IMG/VR virus record: IMGVR_UViG_3300009509_000001
Coordinates: 1-64,000 of that record
Direction: 5' to 3' (one strand)
Source of the DNA: a virus
DNA: 64,000 nucleotides
Of this stretch, positions 1 through 9,124 are shown piece after piece; positions within the stretch are counted from its first letter, which is position 1, and each line of letters starts with the position of its first letter. The notes beneath the pieces were generated by a model, which saw only the letters and a program-made list of their open reading frames with translations, had not been told where the DNA came from and searched no databases. Made by a program: the position numbers and the translations under genes.

Positions 1-3000
1 TTTGGATATAAAGTTCCATCAACAGAAATCGTTACAGTATATTCTTCAAATAATGCAGGATCGCACCCATTACAAGCAACAGTCGCTGCCGGTGCCGCGC
101 TGCTTTCCGCGCCCTGCTCCGATGATGGCTCCTGGGCCGCGCTGGATGGCGGCTCCGCGCTGCTTGGTTCGCCGGCGCTGCTTATCGGCCACTGACACGC
201 CGTCGCAAAATCCGTCACTGCAGGCAATGAACTTATATCGTCTCTGCCCAGTACACAGCCGTCGCCTCCGAATGGGTCGGTATCGAACCACTGTGTCCAG
301 TCGTTGACCTCCGGTACCTCCGCTGGCCATTTAAGCGCATAATCGCCTAATATGGTTTCAGGCGTTCCAGGCGGATTTTCGTAGATGTCGGTGACTCCGA
401 GGAACTGGAACGGTGACGTTGTCGTGTCTATCACCTGGTTGGCCGAAAGATTATAACCTTCAAGCGTAGTTATGTCGGCAGGTCCGTCGTAGACGGTGGG
501 CGCCGTACCGTTGGTCACGTAATACAGATAGAACGAATAAGAGTAGCTGGTACCGTCGGCGTAACCGAGACCTGCGTTCAAACCGCCACCGTCAAGCGCT
601 ATATACCACTTGTTGTGCTCGCCCGTAAACCCGGCCTCGTTTCCGAAGTTCTCAACCCCGAATGGAGATGTCTGCCAGTCAATCGCTACACCGTTGGCCT
701 TACGGTCTGGTCCAAAGTCACCATCTTCCCCGATCCATGTCTGAATGCCGTACAGGTTGCCAGGGCCAGTTATCGGTCCGGCACTGCTGATTTCGCCAGG
801 GCTTGAAGGCTCCTGGGCCGCACTCGACGGCTCTTCGGCGCTGCTTGGTTCCTGGGCCGCGCTGGACGGTTCACCGGGGCTGCTGGCTTCACCAGGGCTT
901 GACGGTTCACCGGGGCTGCTGGCTTCACCAGGGCTTGACGGTTCACCGGGGCTGCTCGGAAGATCGCTGGATATTTCGTAGCATGGGCAATTAACCAGCT
1001 CGGAGACGTCTGGGCAATCCAGAACGCCATCGACTTCAAACGGGATAAAGGACTCGTTCGGATAGAACTGGCATATCGGCGGTGTGGATAACGGATCATA
1101 AGTCCATGTTATCGGTGGCGTGTTGGCCGTCCAGTTAGCCGTGATAAGCGCAAGTGTATCACAATTAGGGTTCCAGGAAAATGTGCCCGTACCGCAGTCA
1201 TAGTCTATGTACGGGCCGCCGTAGAAAAACAGACTCGTAATAACGCCCGCGTCGGCCCACTCGGGGAACGTTCCGTTCATGTCGGGTGCCGACGGCGCCG
1301 GACTGCCCTTTTCCGTAACGTAATAGAGCACACCATCATAGCTACCGTTGTAGTTCGTTACCCATGTGTTGTAGTTTGCCTGCGGCATTTCACCGTAGGA
1401 GATATTCAGCTGTTCCAACGTCTGCGTCTCGCCGACGGGGCCGGTCACGGTGAGTTCCATCACCTCGCAGGGATTCTGATTAGGGGCACAAAAGTCGATA
1501 CGATAGACGTCATACTCCTGCGGCCCGCTACTGATCTCCTGGGGGCTCGACGGCTCCTGGGCTGCGCTCGACGGCTCCTGGGCTGCGCTCGACGGCTCAC
1601 CGGGGCTACTGGCTTCGCCGGCATCCGAGGACACTGGGCACGGGCAGTCTACTAGATAAGCCGTGGGCAGCGGCTCGGCCAGGTCTCTGACTATGGCCTC
1701 CCCTTCACACGAGAACTCACCTGCATCACACGGACTCAGGTAGGTTTGCCTTTTCAGGAATGTTCGTATGGGCTGCCCGGACCCACCGGTACCTTCCTCA
1801 CACGACCAGTCGTAGTCGGAGGGGCTTTCGTCGACATCTGTACAATAGTAACTTGTGACCTGAGCGCCCTGGGAAGATTGCCATGTGCCGGCATCGCAAT
1901 CATACACATTACCGAAGTTGATAACGCACCATGTCGGCGCCGCGCTGGACGCCTCTTCCGCGCTGGACGGCTCCTGGGCCGCTGATGACGGCTCTTCCGC
2001 GCTCGACGGCTCCTGGGCCGCTGATGACGGCTCACCGGGACTGCTGGCTTCACCGGGACTTGATTCCTGCTGCTCGCTGCTCGCTGCGGCCTCGCTAGGC
2101 AATTCTGACGAGGGCTCTTCACTTGACGGGCATGGCTCCAATGACCAGTTGGACGGTTCCGGCGAAGGCTCGATCGAAGGAGGCTCCGAAGGAGGCACCT
2201 CAGACGGAGGTTCGACCGATGGCGGTTCTTCAGACGATGGGGCTGCCGATGGCGGCGGCACTTCGGACACGCCTGACGGAGTTTCAGAGACCTCAGAGGC
2301 CGCGGATTCAGCTGACACCTCAGAGGCCGGTGGCGGCTCTTCAGACGGGGGCGGGGGTTCGGCTGACGAGGGGGCTTCCGACGAGGCGCATGGTTCAAGT
2401 GACCAGTTCGACGGCACCTCTGAAGGCACCTCTGACGGCGGTGCTTCCGATGGTGGCGCTACGGATGGGGGTTCCTCGGACACGACGCTCGGTGGCGCTT
2501 CGGACACGGCTGAAGCTGCCTCAGACACAGCCTCGGATGGTGGCGCTTCGGACACGGCTGAAGCTGCCTCAGACACAGCCTCAGACGGCGCAGATGCCTC
2601 TGAAGCGGCCTCTGAAGCCTCGGACGGCGGCGGAACTTCTGAGGGTTCTTCCGACGATCCGGATGGGCATGGTTCAAGTGACCAGTTCGAGGGTTCGGCC
2701 GACGGCACTTCCGATGGAGGGGCCTCTGACGGCGGGGCCTCGGATGGAGGCACTTCAGGCGATGGCTCTGACTGCGGGGCTGCAGATGACGGTGCCTCCG
2801 ATACAACCTCTGACGGAGCCTCCGATACTACTGCCTCGGACACCTCGGATGCGGCCTCGGACACCTCCTCGGACGATGGGGATATGCTTGAAGGGGACTC
2901 GCTTGATAACGACGATGGCGATGACGATGATTCGCTTCCAGGCGATGACGAACTCGACGATTCACTCGAAGTACAGCAGCACTTCGGATTGGCGGCGATC

Positions 3001-3056
3001 AGGTTTCCGAACTTCGCCCGCCGGAGTATCGTTCCATTCCATTTGTAAATCGGCAT
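1..3056 (-). CDS. Large modular Ser/Pro/Glu-rich protein, probable tail fibre or surface adhesin (3' end outside window)
   Basis: The frame opens at an ATG (complement of 3054-3056; N-terminus MPIYKWNGTILRRAKF) and stays open for about 1,018 codons to the left edge, so the C-terminus is missing. A Cys cluster (PKCCC) near residue 25 is followed by Ser/Glu/Pro/Ala linkers that alternate with compact Cys-containing modules (NCPCY, DCPCP, SNWSLEPC, ACNGC). The linkers are built from tandem units such as SSPGEPSSPGEA. No catalytic domain is recognised. It starts 11 bases after the previous gene, which has the same kind of linker, and lies at the end of the fibre block. Role as an elongated fibre or adhesin is inferred from context and composition only. 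Confidence 0.6.
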   Translation of the reverse strand, partial: MPIYKWNGTILRRAKFGNLIAANPKCCCTSSESSSSSSPGSESSSSPSSLSSESPSSISPSSEEVSEAASEVSEAVVSEAPSEVVSEAPSSAAPQSEPSPEVPPSEAPPSEAPPSEVPSAEPSNWSLEPCPSGSSEEPSEVPPPSEASEAASEASAPSEAVSEAASAVSEAPPSEAVSEAASAVSEAPPSVVSEEPPSVAPPSEAPPSEVPSEVPSNWSLEPCASSEAPSSAEPPPPSEEPPPASEVSAESAASEVSETPSGVSEVPPPSAAPSSEEPPSVEPPSEVPPSEPPSIEPSPEPSNWSLEPCPSSEEPSSELPSEAAASSEQQESSPGEASSPGEPSSAAQEPSSAEEPSSAAQEPSSAEEASSAAPTWCVINFGNVYDCDAGTWQSSQGAQVTSYYCTDVDESPSDYDWSCEEGTGGSGQPIRTFLKRQTYLSPCDAGEFSCEGEAIVRDLAEPLPTAYLVDCPCPVSSDAGEASSPGEPSSAAQEPSSAAQEPSSPQEISSGPQEYDVYRIDFCAPNQNPCEVMELTVTGPVGETQTLEQLNISYGEMPQANYNTWVTNYNGSYDGVLYYVTEKGSPAPSAPDMNGTFPEWADAGVITSLFFYGGPYIDYDCGTGTFSWNPNCDTLALITANWTANTPPITWTYDPLSTPPICQFYPNESFIPFEVDGVLDCPDVSELVNCPCYEISSDLPSSPGEPSSPGEASSPGEPSSPGEASSPGEPSSAAQEPSSAEEPSSAAQEPSSPGEISSAGPITGPGNLYGIQTWIGEDGDFGPDRKANGVAIDWQTSPFGVENFGNEAGFTGEHNKWYIALDGGGLNAGLGYADGTSYSYSFYLYYVTNGTAPTVYDGPADITTLEGYNLSANQVIDTTTSPFQFLGVTDIYENPPGTPETILGDYALKWPAEVPEVNDWTQWFDTDPFGGDGCVLGRDDISSLPAVTDFATACQWPISSAGEPSSAEPPSSAAQEPSSEQGAESSAAPAATVACNGCDPALFEEYTVTISVDGTLYP
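865..956. repeat. 36-bp tandem repeat coding for Ser-Pro-Gly-Glu linker
   Basis: Two full 36-bp units (865-900 and 901-936) and a partial third unit follow each other in frame. On the minus strand they encode SSPGEPSSPGEA-type linker units of the large modular protein. Thirty-six bases is twelve codons, so gain or loss of a unit keeps the frame. Confidence 0.85.
2491..2582. repeat. 48-bp tandem repeat in Ser-rich linker
   Basis: A 44-base segment at 2491-2534 recurs identically at 2539-2582, giving a 48-bp period (16 codons). It lies in the N-terminal Ser/Glu/Ala linker of the large modular protein. Wider imperfect copies of a block encoding SNWSLEPC occur near 2130, 2390 and 2670. Confidence 0.85.
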
Positions 3057-3067
3057 CGGTCATTGTC

Positions 3068-3868
3068 CTATTCGCAGTCTGTTGTAGTAAACACCGGCAG
3101 ATCGTCTTGTGTGCCAATACAGTTTACCCATATCTGCGTCTTCTGTTGCCATTGGTTCTCCTGGCTGTCCATGTAGACGTCAGTCACCACCCACAGCATT
3201 TCGCCCGGACATTCGCTTCCGGCACCCTCGGATGGAGCCTGTGACGGAGCCTGGGACTCTTCCGACGGAGCCTGGGACTCTTCGGATTCTTCAGATTGCT
3301 CTTCGCTGGACTGCTCTTCGCTGGACTGCTCTTCGCTGGACTGCTCACTGCTGTACTCGCTGCTGTACTCGCTGCTGTATTCGCTGCTCAAACTTGATGG
3401 TGACCCGTGTTCGCAACAGTTGTATCCGTCGCCAATGGCCAGGAACGGTATGATTATCGGATCCATATAACCGGGGCTGAATACGACCTGCTGAGTCGAT
3501 TCCGCTCCGATCGGAAAGTCCTGAGACCCCTGTTCGTTCGAATTGGGGTTGTACGGGTATATACACGCATAATTCAGATAACTGTCCAGGCCGGAACGCC
3601 GGAACGCATTGTAAAGATCCATAAAGATGCCGGCGTTGAGTGGATCGTAATGCGTATCGCAGGTATCGAGCTCGGCCTGCATCTGCGCGTCGTCCACCAG
3701 TCCCTCGAGATCCTCATACGGCACATCGGTGACCAGCTTGCGGGTTTCTTTCGGGAGGCATTCGAACTTGTTGTTCGTGTCGTCCATATCGTCGATGCAG
3801 GGGCGATCGATCCCTACGCAGGTGTAACCAGAGTAGCCGGCCCGGTCAGGTTTTATTCTGGTAGGCAT
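3068..3868 (-). CDS. Ser/Glu-repeat protein with Cys-containing terminal domains, fibre block
   Basis: This 266-residue protein has an N-terminal half rich in Cys, Asp and Tyr (CVGIDRPCIDD, YNCCEHG). A low-complexity spacer of SSEY, SSEEQ and SQAPSEE units follows at about residues 160-215. The end is a short beta-like domain with two Cys (ECPGEM, WVNCIGT). The start codon overlaps the TGA of the gene before it. The spacer style matches the large protein that follows, so the two probably belong to the same surface structure. I recognise no family and assign no function. Confidence 0.55.
   Translation of the reverse strand: MPTRIKPDRAGYSGYTCVGIDRPCIDDMDDTNNKFECLPKETRKLVTDVPYEDLEGLVDDAQMQAELDTCDTHYDPLNAGIFMDLYNAFRRSGLDSYLNYACIYPYNPNSNEQGSQDFPIGAESTQQVVFSPGYMDPIIIPFLAIGDGYNCCEHGSPSSLSSEYSSEYSSEYSSEQSSEEQSSEEQSSEEQSEESEESQAPSEESQAPSQAPSEGAGSECPGEMLWVVTDVYMDSQENQWQQKTQIWVNCIGTQDDLPVFTTTDCE
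3299..3390. repeat. Tandem 15-bp and 12-bp repeats coding for SSEEQ and SSEY units
   Basis: Three 15-bp units and then three 12-bp units lie in frame in the 266-residue protein. Both unit sizes are multiples of three, so they can expand or contract without a frameshift. Confidence 0.8.
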
Positions 3869-4707
3869 CAGTTGTTCCCCTGGTTTCGTATGATTATGTC
3901 GAGCTTGCCGACCGTCAAGGCGTCCAGGTAGACACTGTCGCCGGGCTCAACCGGAACGACGCCGGCCAGGTTTATCCCGTTGATCGAGCGGGCGCCAGCT
4001 TCGAAGTCTTCGTCGGTGTCGTCCCAGGGGGTCGTCGGTGGCAGGCCGAGGCCGAATCCGGCACCGCCGGTCAGCCGCAGGGTCTGCGTGTCTTCATCGT
4101 AAGTCACCTCACAGTTGTACCCGTCGTTGAGTACGACGGTTCCGCCTTCTGGTACGGTAACGACGAGCCCATCCGGCGGCAGTATCGCACGGTTGTTCGG
4201 ATCGGATTCGCGATATTCGTTGTAAAGGGATATTGCGGTCACTCGGCGTCTGCACGGGACGATGCGCCCCGGCTCAACGACTGCCGTCATCGGATAGGCT
4301 CCTTCTCCTGGTGGAGTCAGTTTACCATGGTCGATGACGATGACGCTACGCCCGTCGTCGCCGAGCACGGTCTGTATGCCGAGCGATGGATCGGGTGTGA
4401 ACACGAAATTGCGGCCAACGGCCACGAGAGCTCCGTCCGGTATGTCGATGCCCGTGTCGATGAGGTCGGCGTCGCTGGCCACGAACACGGCGATCGAGAG
4501 CGTTACCTGACCACTGATGTCCTGGAGGTAAGAATAGGCTTCGGCGCCGCCGCCGACGATGGTGGACGTCGGTATATAGACGATGAGCGCGTCATCGGGC
4601 GACACGTACAGCAGGCAGTCGAGTATGCCGGCCACCTTGTCGGCGTCCAGCGGCGGAACCGGATATACGAACGGATAATCGATCTGCGCTGATTTGAATC
4701 TGTCCAT
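3868..4707 (-). CDS. Fibre-block paralogue of the YP/FPL family
   Basis: The 279-residue protein begins MDRFKSAQIDYPFVYPVPPL and continues into a beta-rich N-terminal domain with the pattern YP...P...D.LLYV. Near the C-terminus is the turn SINGINLAGVV, a form of the ING...PD.xGN motif common in phage fibre and baseplate proteins. It overlaps both neighbours by a few bases (TAATG or TGATG junctions), so translation is probably coupled. Three nearby genes (4707-5396, 6246-7118, 8176-9108) share the same start-domain pattern. Structural role inferred; exact function unknown. Confidence 0.5.
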   Translation of the reverse strand: MDRFKSAQIDYPFVYPVPPLDADKVAGILDCLLYVSPDDALIVYIPTSTIVGGGAEAYSYLQDISGQVTLSIAVFVASDADLIDTGIDIPDGALVAVGRNFVFTPDPSLGIQTVLGDDGRSVIVIDHGKLTPPGEGAYPMTAVVEPGRIVPCRRRVTAISLYNEYRESDPNNRAILPPDGLVVTVPEGGTVVLNDGYNCEVTYDEDTQTLRLTGGAGFGLGLPPTTPWDDTDEDFEAGARSINGINLAGVVPVEPGDSVYLDALTVGKLDIIIRNQGNN

Positions 4708-5396
4708 TAGTTGAAATCCCTACTTTTACCGACTTTGATGCGGCTCGCGTCGGATTCGATGCGCAATGCGCTTTCGTCCGCGTAATTGGAAAACACGTGT
4801 GCCAGAAAATAATAGTGCTCGGCCGGTATGCCGTTTATGGTTCTGAGCGGCGTGCCCAGGTTGCCGTGCTCCCCGTAAAGGTTGACGTTGCCGTTCGGGT
4901 CGATGTGCAACCCGTTCGAGAACACGATCCGGACATGGTTCTGGAACGACGCGTCCTCGTTCCATACATTGAGGACGCCGGAAGGCGTGTAGAACCGGCA
5001 TACGTCACTCGCCAGTTCAGTCTCCTCTTCGCTGAACGTCAGGCGGCCGTTGAACAGGTCTCCCTTCATGTCGTCCATAAGCTGCGCGTCGTATACCAGC
5101 ATCCCGACGGAGCGCCCGAACTCGTCCTTGATTAGGGCGGTCTCGTCGCCCACGCCACATAGCGCCTGCCCGACGACAACGCGCCGGGTGTCGGATATGA
5201 TGACGCGGACGGCATCGCCCGGGGCGTCTTCGATGGTGCTTATGAAGAACGGTGCGCTGAACGTCGTCGGAACGTACAGAGATGCGTCAAGGAACAACGA
5301 GACCGGGAACCGGGTCTGAATGGACTCCGCCGACAGCGGGTACTTCTCCTCGGCCGATGCGTCTCTGAACTGTTCGTTGTACGTGTTGTTCGGCAT
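4707..5396 (-). CDS. Fibre-block paralogue of the YP/FPL family
   Basis: The 229-residue protein starts MPNNTYNEQFRDASAEEKYP, then PVSLFLDASLYVP, matching the shared N-terminal pattern of this block. The C-terminal third carries NGLHIDPNGNVNLYGEHG and TINGIPAEHYYF, typical of structural beta-turn segments in tail proteins. Its start overlaps the stop of the membrane protein before it (TAATG). No enzyme motif is visible. Likely a virion tail accessory protein, by context. Confidence 0.5.
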   Translation of the reverse strand: MPNNTYNEQFRDASAEEKYPLSAESIQTRFPVSLFLDASLYVPTTFSAPFFISTIEDAPGDAVRVIISDTRRVVVGQALCGVGDETALIKDEFGRSVGMLVYDAQLMDDMKGDLFNGRLTFSEEETELASDVCRFYTPSGVLNVWNEDASFQNHVRIVFSNGLHIDPNGNVNLYGEHGNLGTPLRTINGIPAEHYYFLAHVFSNYADESALRIESDASRIKVGKSRDFN

Positions 5397-6235
5397 TAAT
5401 ATAGGCTCTTCAGCTTGTTGTTGATCTTCTTGCGCTTGGCCGTGATGTGCGCTTTAACTCCGTCGCTCTGGCGCGTTCCGGCTATGCCGTGGTGCGTATC
5501 GTCTCCGAATATATCGATAAGGATCGCAGTCACGTCGTCGTATTTGACATACTTCTCGCCGTCCGTCGTTTCGTCCACGGCCTTCAGGTTCTTGATACGC
5601 TTTTTGAGCATCTCGCCAACTTCGACCCCGGCTTCGACGCCCTTGTCGGTCCGCAAGAATACCCATAATATAACACCGATCGCCGACAGAGCGAAGATGC
5701 CGAGTATGAACCATATGATATTGGCAAAAAACCACATGGCCAGACCGCTGCTCATGGTGAGCGAAATGCCCAGAGCGCCGACCTCCCACTGGGTGAAGCC
5801 TGACTTTATGAATATGACGATGCCGACGGCGGTCATAAGTACGCCGATGGTGACGGCGATACGGCACATCCAGGTTATCCAGGCGTTGTCCTCGGCCTCA
5901 AGCTCCTTGATGCGTTCGTTGGCCTTCTCGAGCTGCTTTTCGGCATCCTCCTTGGACTCCGCCTCTTTCGCCAATATGTCTATATTGTTCTTCAGGTCTA
6001 CGTTGGCCTCCTTGATCTTGCCGGCCGACTGCTTGGAGTGATCCTCCTTGGAGCGGCGCTGAATGTTCGTGGCCTCTTTGTCGATGACCGCGGTCGACGA
6101 CTTCTGTTTGTCGGCCGCATCGCTCAGCTGCTCGACCGACGGTCCGCCGATGTCGGCGGTCTGGAAGCAGCTTACCATATAACCGGTCAACAACAGGCTG
6201 ACGGCCACGAGAAGGATCATCGTATTCAATTTCAT
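5396..6235 (-). CDS. Multi-TM coiled-coil membrane protein with lipobox-like N-terminus
   Basis: The 279-residue protein has a hydrophobic N-terminus (MILLVAVSLLLTGYMVSC) that could be a signal anchor or an atypical lipoprotein signal ending in Cys. A charged coiled coil spans about residues 40-115. Two or three more membrane spans lie at about 117-145 and 150-195, followed by a basic, soluble C-terminal domain. It is the only clearly membrane-embedded protein in the fibre block and sits between two YP/FPL paralogues. A lysis function (holin or spanin-like) is possible, as is a membrane-acting virion part. I cannot choose between them from sequence. Confidence 0.5.
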   Translation of the reverse strand: MKLNTMILLVAVSLLLTGYMVSCFQTADIGGPSVEQLSDAADKQKSSTAVIDKEATNIQRRSKEDHSKQSAGKIKEANVDLKNNIDILAKEAESKEDAEKQLEKANERIKELEAEDNAWITWMCRIAVTIGVLMTAVGIVIFIKSGFTQWEVGALGISLTMSSGLAMWFFANIIWFILGIFALSAIGVILWVFLRTDKGVEAGVEVGEMLKKRIKNLKAVDETTDGEKYVKYDDVTAILIDIFGDDTHHGIAGTRQSDGVKAHITAKRKKINNKLKSLY

Positions 6236-6245
6236 AGGTCTCTCC

Positions 6246-7118
6246 TTATGCGCACGGCGGCGCTTTCGGGCCGCACGGGGTTTCTTTTCCTTTGAACCGC
6301 TCGAGGATCTTGTCGAACGGAAGCGGGTATGGTTTGCCCTGGCCGCAATCGCTGAACTTCAGCTGCTCGAGCAGGTTGTCGATCTCACAGCCGGCGATTC
6401 CCTTCGACCAGAGTATGAAGCCCTGAACGTCCGGGTTGTCGCATGGTACGGCGATTATGCCGGCGCTCCCTGTGAGCCCGGCCTCGAGAAGAACGTTGAC
6501 GTCGATGTTTCCGTTCGCATCCGGAAGCGCGTCGCCGAAGACATAGATCGGTGGCAATGGATTCTCCACCAGGCTCCGGGTAAGCGTCGTGTCGTCGATG
6601 AGGCTGTCGTTGCGGAAAAGCACGAGAGCCGCAGCGATGCCGGTAGCCAGGTCTCTGCCCGGGTCGGCCTCGGTCGCGATGAAGCCGTCGCCCACGACCT
6701 GTAGCGATGCCGGCATTTCGTACTGGCGGCCGTTGACCTCAAGCGTGAATCCACCGGACGCCGGCTCGTTGGCTATAAGCGCCCGCGGATCGATCTCGAG
6801 TTCCTTGTCGGCCGCAAGCTCATACTCGCGCTGCACGCCAGGTCCGAAAATGATCCAGCCTTCACCCTCCTGGGCTTCGAACTGGTAGATCGTCCACGGC
6901 TGTGGGTTCTGTACGTAAACGTGCGCCACGGCCGCACTGGACGTCTCTATGGCCACGAACGCGAAATATTCGGTCACGCGCACGGACGTGACCCTGCAGT
7001 CGGCCTGGATAGCCGCGTCGACCGATAGCGCCATGTCGACCAGGAGGTCGCTCGGAACGCTGGGGTCGAGCTCCGCAAGCGGATATGGATTGTCGGTGTT
7101 GTTGAAATAGCCGCTCAT
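6246..7118 (-). CDS. Fibre-block paralogue of the YP/FPL family
   Basis: I place the start at the ATG of 7118 (MSGYFNNTDNPYPLAELDP) because it overlaps the TAA of the previous gene as TAATG; an upstream start would overlap that gene by about 28 bases. The resulting 290-residue protein has the family pattern YPL...P...LVDMALSV, then a beta-rich middle and the turn GDALPDANGNIDVN. The C-terminus is Cys-rich (CDNPD, GCEIDN, CGQGK, CGPKAPPC). Probable tail or baseplate accessory protein; function unknown. Confidence 0.5.
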   Translation of the reverse strand: MSGYFNNTDNPYPLAELDPSVPSDLLVDMALSVDAAIQADCRVTSVRVTEYFAFVAIETSSAAVAHVYVQNPQPWTIYQFEAQEGEGWIIFGPGVQREYELAADKELEIDPRALIANEPASGGFTLEVNGRQYEMPASLQVVGDGFIATEADPGRDLATGIAAALVLFRNDSLIDDTTLTRSLVENPLPPIYVFGDALPDANGNIDVNVLLEAGLTGSAGIIAVPCDNPDVQGFILWSKGIAGCEIDNLLEQLKFSDCGQGKPYPLPFDKILERFKGKETPCGPKAPPCA

Positions 7119-8179
7119 TATACACTCGCGCTCCTGGTTATGCACTGATCGCCAGGCTCATCGCTTCCTAGCGGTCCAAGCGTGAGATGCGTGTTGCACC
7201 ACTCTGATGTGACGGAGAACCCGCATACGGGTTCACTGGTGCGGACCGTGAGCTGGAAGAACGCGTAGTCCCGATAGCTCATTGGCGGATAGGTTATGAC
7301 CACGAGGTTTCCGAACACCTCCATCGTCACCGGAACTCCGATCGAATTCGTCAGACGCACGTCAACGATGCCCGATGCGCCGCACCAGCTTATGTTCAGT
7401 GTCAGCTTTTGAACGATCTCGGTAAGGTCGACGCAAGCCTTCAAATAGTAGCCCGTGTTGATGGCGAAATAGGTGTCGCTGCCTTTGATGACCTTCAGCG
7501 GTATGGTCTGATTGTGGACCAGGTAGTTCCAGTAATGGATGGTCGACTGGTACTGGCGGAACAACGCCAGCTCGCCACTCGGGATGTCCGTCTGGTCGTC
7601 GTACAGGTTTCGAGTGACGTCCCAGACCTGAAACTCCTCGATGCGGGACATGAGTACCTTGATGTCCTCGTAATCCTGGCAGTCGATGCAAGCCTGACAG
7701 ATGTCCAGTATGCGCAATACGCCGGTTTCGTCGAGAAGCGCGCCTTCACCGACGCTCTCGGAGCCGCCGCCGCCCCACCCGCCGGACGGGTATTCGGGTT
7801 CGCCGCTGCCGACGCCGCCGCCCCACACTCCCACCTGGCCGCACGCCGTTCCGTAGAAGTCGAAATTGTTGACGAAGTTGGCCCGCACGCCGTTGATCGC
7901 GCCGATATAGTAGGGCATCCCGCTGAATGTCATCGGCGTTCCGTCGTCGTCGATGAAGGTGCCGCCGTTGATGATGACTTCTAGTTTACGCCGGAACCGT
8001 TCGTCGGCCGTGGCATAGGCGTCGCCCGCATTGAGCGTGATCGAGTTGTCGTCGCGGGAATGTACGAGCTCGAAGCCGCTGCCGGCCAGGAGCTTGATCT
8101 TTCCGGACATGGTGGCCTTCTCGACCCCGTTGCGATCGACCACTTTTATGCTCTGTAATGCGTTTGCGTAAAATGTCAT
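7118..8179 (-). CDS. Tail-fibre-associated protein with Gly-rich hinge and Cys cluster
   Basis: The 353-residue protein begins with a beta-rich segment (SGKIKLLAGSGFELV, DDNSITLNAGD). A Gly/Ser/Pro-rich hinge (VGVWGGGVGSGEPEY) follows near residue 120. Then come a Cys cluster (ILDICQACIDCQDY) with a helix, and a C-terminal beta domain. The Cys-cluster-plus-helix arrangement recurs in the next-upstream paralogue (NPCAQPCCDK). It shares a 4-base overlap with that gene and a TAATG junction with the following one. Structural role inferred from operon position. Confidence 0.5.
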   Translation of the reverse strand: MTFYANALQSIKVVDRNGVEKATMSGKIKLLAGSGFELVHSRDDNSITLNAGDAYATADERFRRKLEVIINGGTFIDDDGTPMTFSGMPYYIGAINGVRANFVNNFDFYGTACGQVGVWGGGVGSGEPEYPSGGWGGGGSESVGEGALLDETGVLRILDICQACIDCQDYEDIKVLMSRIEEFQVWDVTRNLYDDQTDIPSGELALFRQYQSTIHYWNYLVHNQTIPLKVIKGSDTYFAINTGYYLKACVDLTEIVQKLTLNISWCGASGIVDVRLTNSIGVPVTMEVFGNLVVITYPPMSYRDYAFFQLTVRTSEPVCGFSVTSEWCNTHLTLGPLGSDEPGDQCITRSASV

Positions 8180-9108
8180 TGCGACTCGAGCCCCACCATT
8201 CGTGCCTGCATCTGATTCAGGGTCAGACCGATACTCTGGTAGTACGACTCGAGAACTGCATAACGCAGGTTAAGCTGGCTGAGGACGCCGTAGACGTCCG
8301 TGAGCATGGATTTGTCGCAGCATGGCTGAGCGCAGGGATTTGCGATTGAAATACTGTTGGGACCGGTTACGATGTTGGTGCAGTCCTCCCCACCGACTGC
8401 GAAGTTTCCAGCCGCATCGGGCGCCTGGCCGTTGATGCTGACGATCGGCTCGCCGTAGCGGTTTACCAATTCGTCCAGCAAATCGTCGTCGCTGCCGATC
8501 AACACACTGGTGTCGACATCGTTGATGACGGCGTTGACCGTGATCGTGTTGGCGGTCAAATCGATGTCGAAGCTTACGTTGTCACCCTCTTTCAGGATCA
8601 TATTTCCGGTAAGCAGGTTGGAGCCCACCTGGATTGATTGAACACATGCCAGCCCCGCCATGACTCTGGCCGGGAAAATGTAGGCGTCCCCGGGATTGAA
8701 TTCGAAGACCCCGGTGGTTTTCACGATGTAGGCGGCTTCACCGATGACGACGGCGCCGGTCAGCATCTCGAAGTCCTTCTCGACGTCCTGGGTGACGGCG
8801 TTGATGTAATAAACGGAGTTCCTGGCGGCGTCGGCAGGTATGTTCCTGGCCCATCCGACAGTGAGGTCGGCGCCGTCGTCGTACCCAATCTCGATGTCGA
8901 CGAACAACCGCCGTACGACCAGGCTCTTTACGAAGAACTTCGTCGTATCGTATCCCGGCGGAACCGCCAGAATCATGTCTACCATGAAGTTCTGCGGTAT
9001 GCTGTAGCCACCGGTTACGTCTTTTCCGCTCGCCGCGTCAGTCAGCGGAAATTGCCGGTGTGTATTCTCATCGGCCCACTCGTTGAGGGGTGTGTAAGTG
9101 CCTGGCAT
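8176..9108 (-). CDS. Fibre-block paralogue of the YP/FPL family (best-preserved member)
   Basis: The 310-residue protein begins MPGTYTPLNEWADENTHRQF and continues PLTDAASGKDV, then IPQNFMVDMILAVPPGYD. This is the clearest copy of the domain shared by four genes in this block. The middle is beta-rich, and SINGQAPDAAGNFAVGG is a classic phage fibre/baseplate turn motif. The C-terminus has a Cys cluster (CAQPCCDK) and a predicted helix. Likely a baseplate-attached fibre component; the specific ligand is unknown. Confidence 0.5.
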   Translation of the reverse strand: MPGTYTPLNEWADENTHRQFPLTDAASGKDVTGGYSIPQNFMVDMILAVPPGYDTTKFFVKSLVVRRLFVDIEIGYDDGADLTVGWARNIPADAARNSVYYINAVTQDVEKDFEMLTGAVVIGEAAYIVKTTGVFEFNPGDAYIFPARVMAGLACVQSIQVGSNLLTGNMILKEGDNVSFDIDLTANTITVNAVINDVDTSVLIGSDDDLLDELVNRYGEPIVSINGQAPDAAGNFAVGGEDCTNIVTGPNSISIANPCAQPCCDKSMLTDVYGVLSQLNLRYAVLESYYQSIGLTLNQMQARMVGLESQ

Positions 9109-9124
9109 TGGTCAAACCTTTGTG

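Noticed and set aside
865-956. Short regularly spaced repeats resembling a CRISPR array
   Set aside because: The units are contiguous, in frame and encode a linker; there are no unique spacers and no cas genes.
1885-3048. A plus-strand frame rich in Asp, Gly and Ser repeats
   Set aside because: The repeats are the complement of Ser/Glu linkers of the minus-strand modular protein, whose N-terminus and Cys modules make sense.
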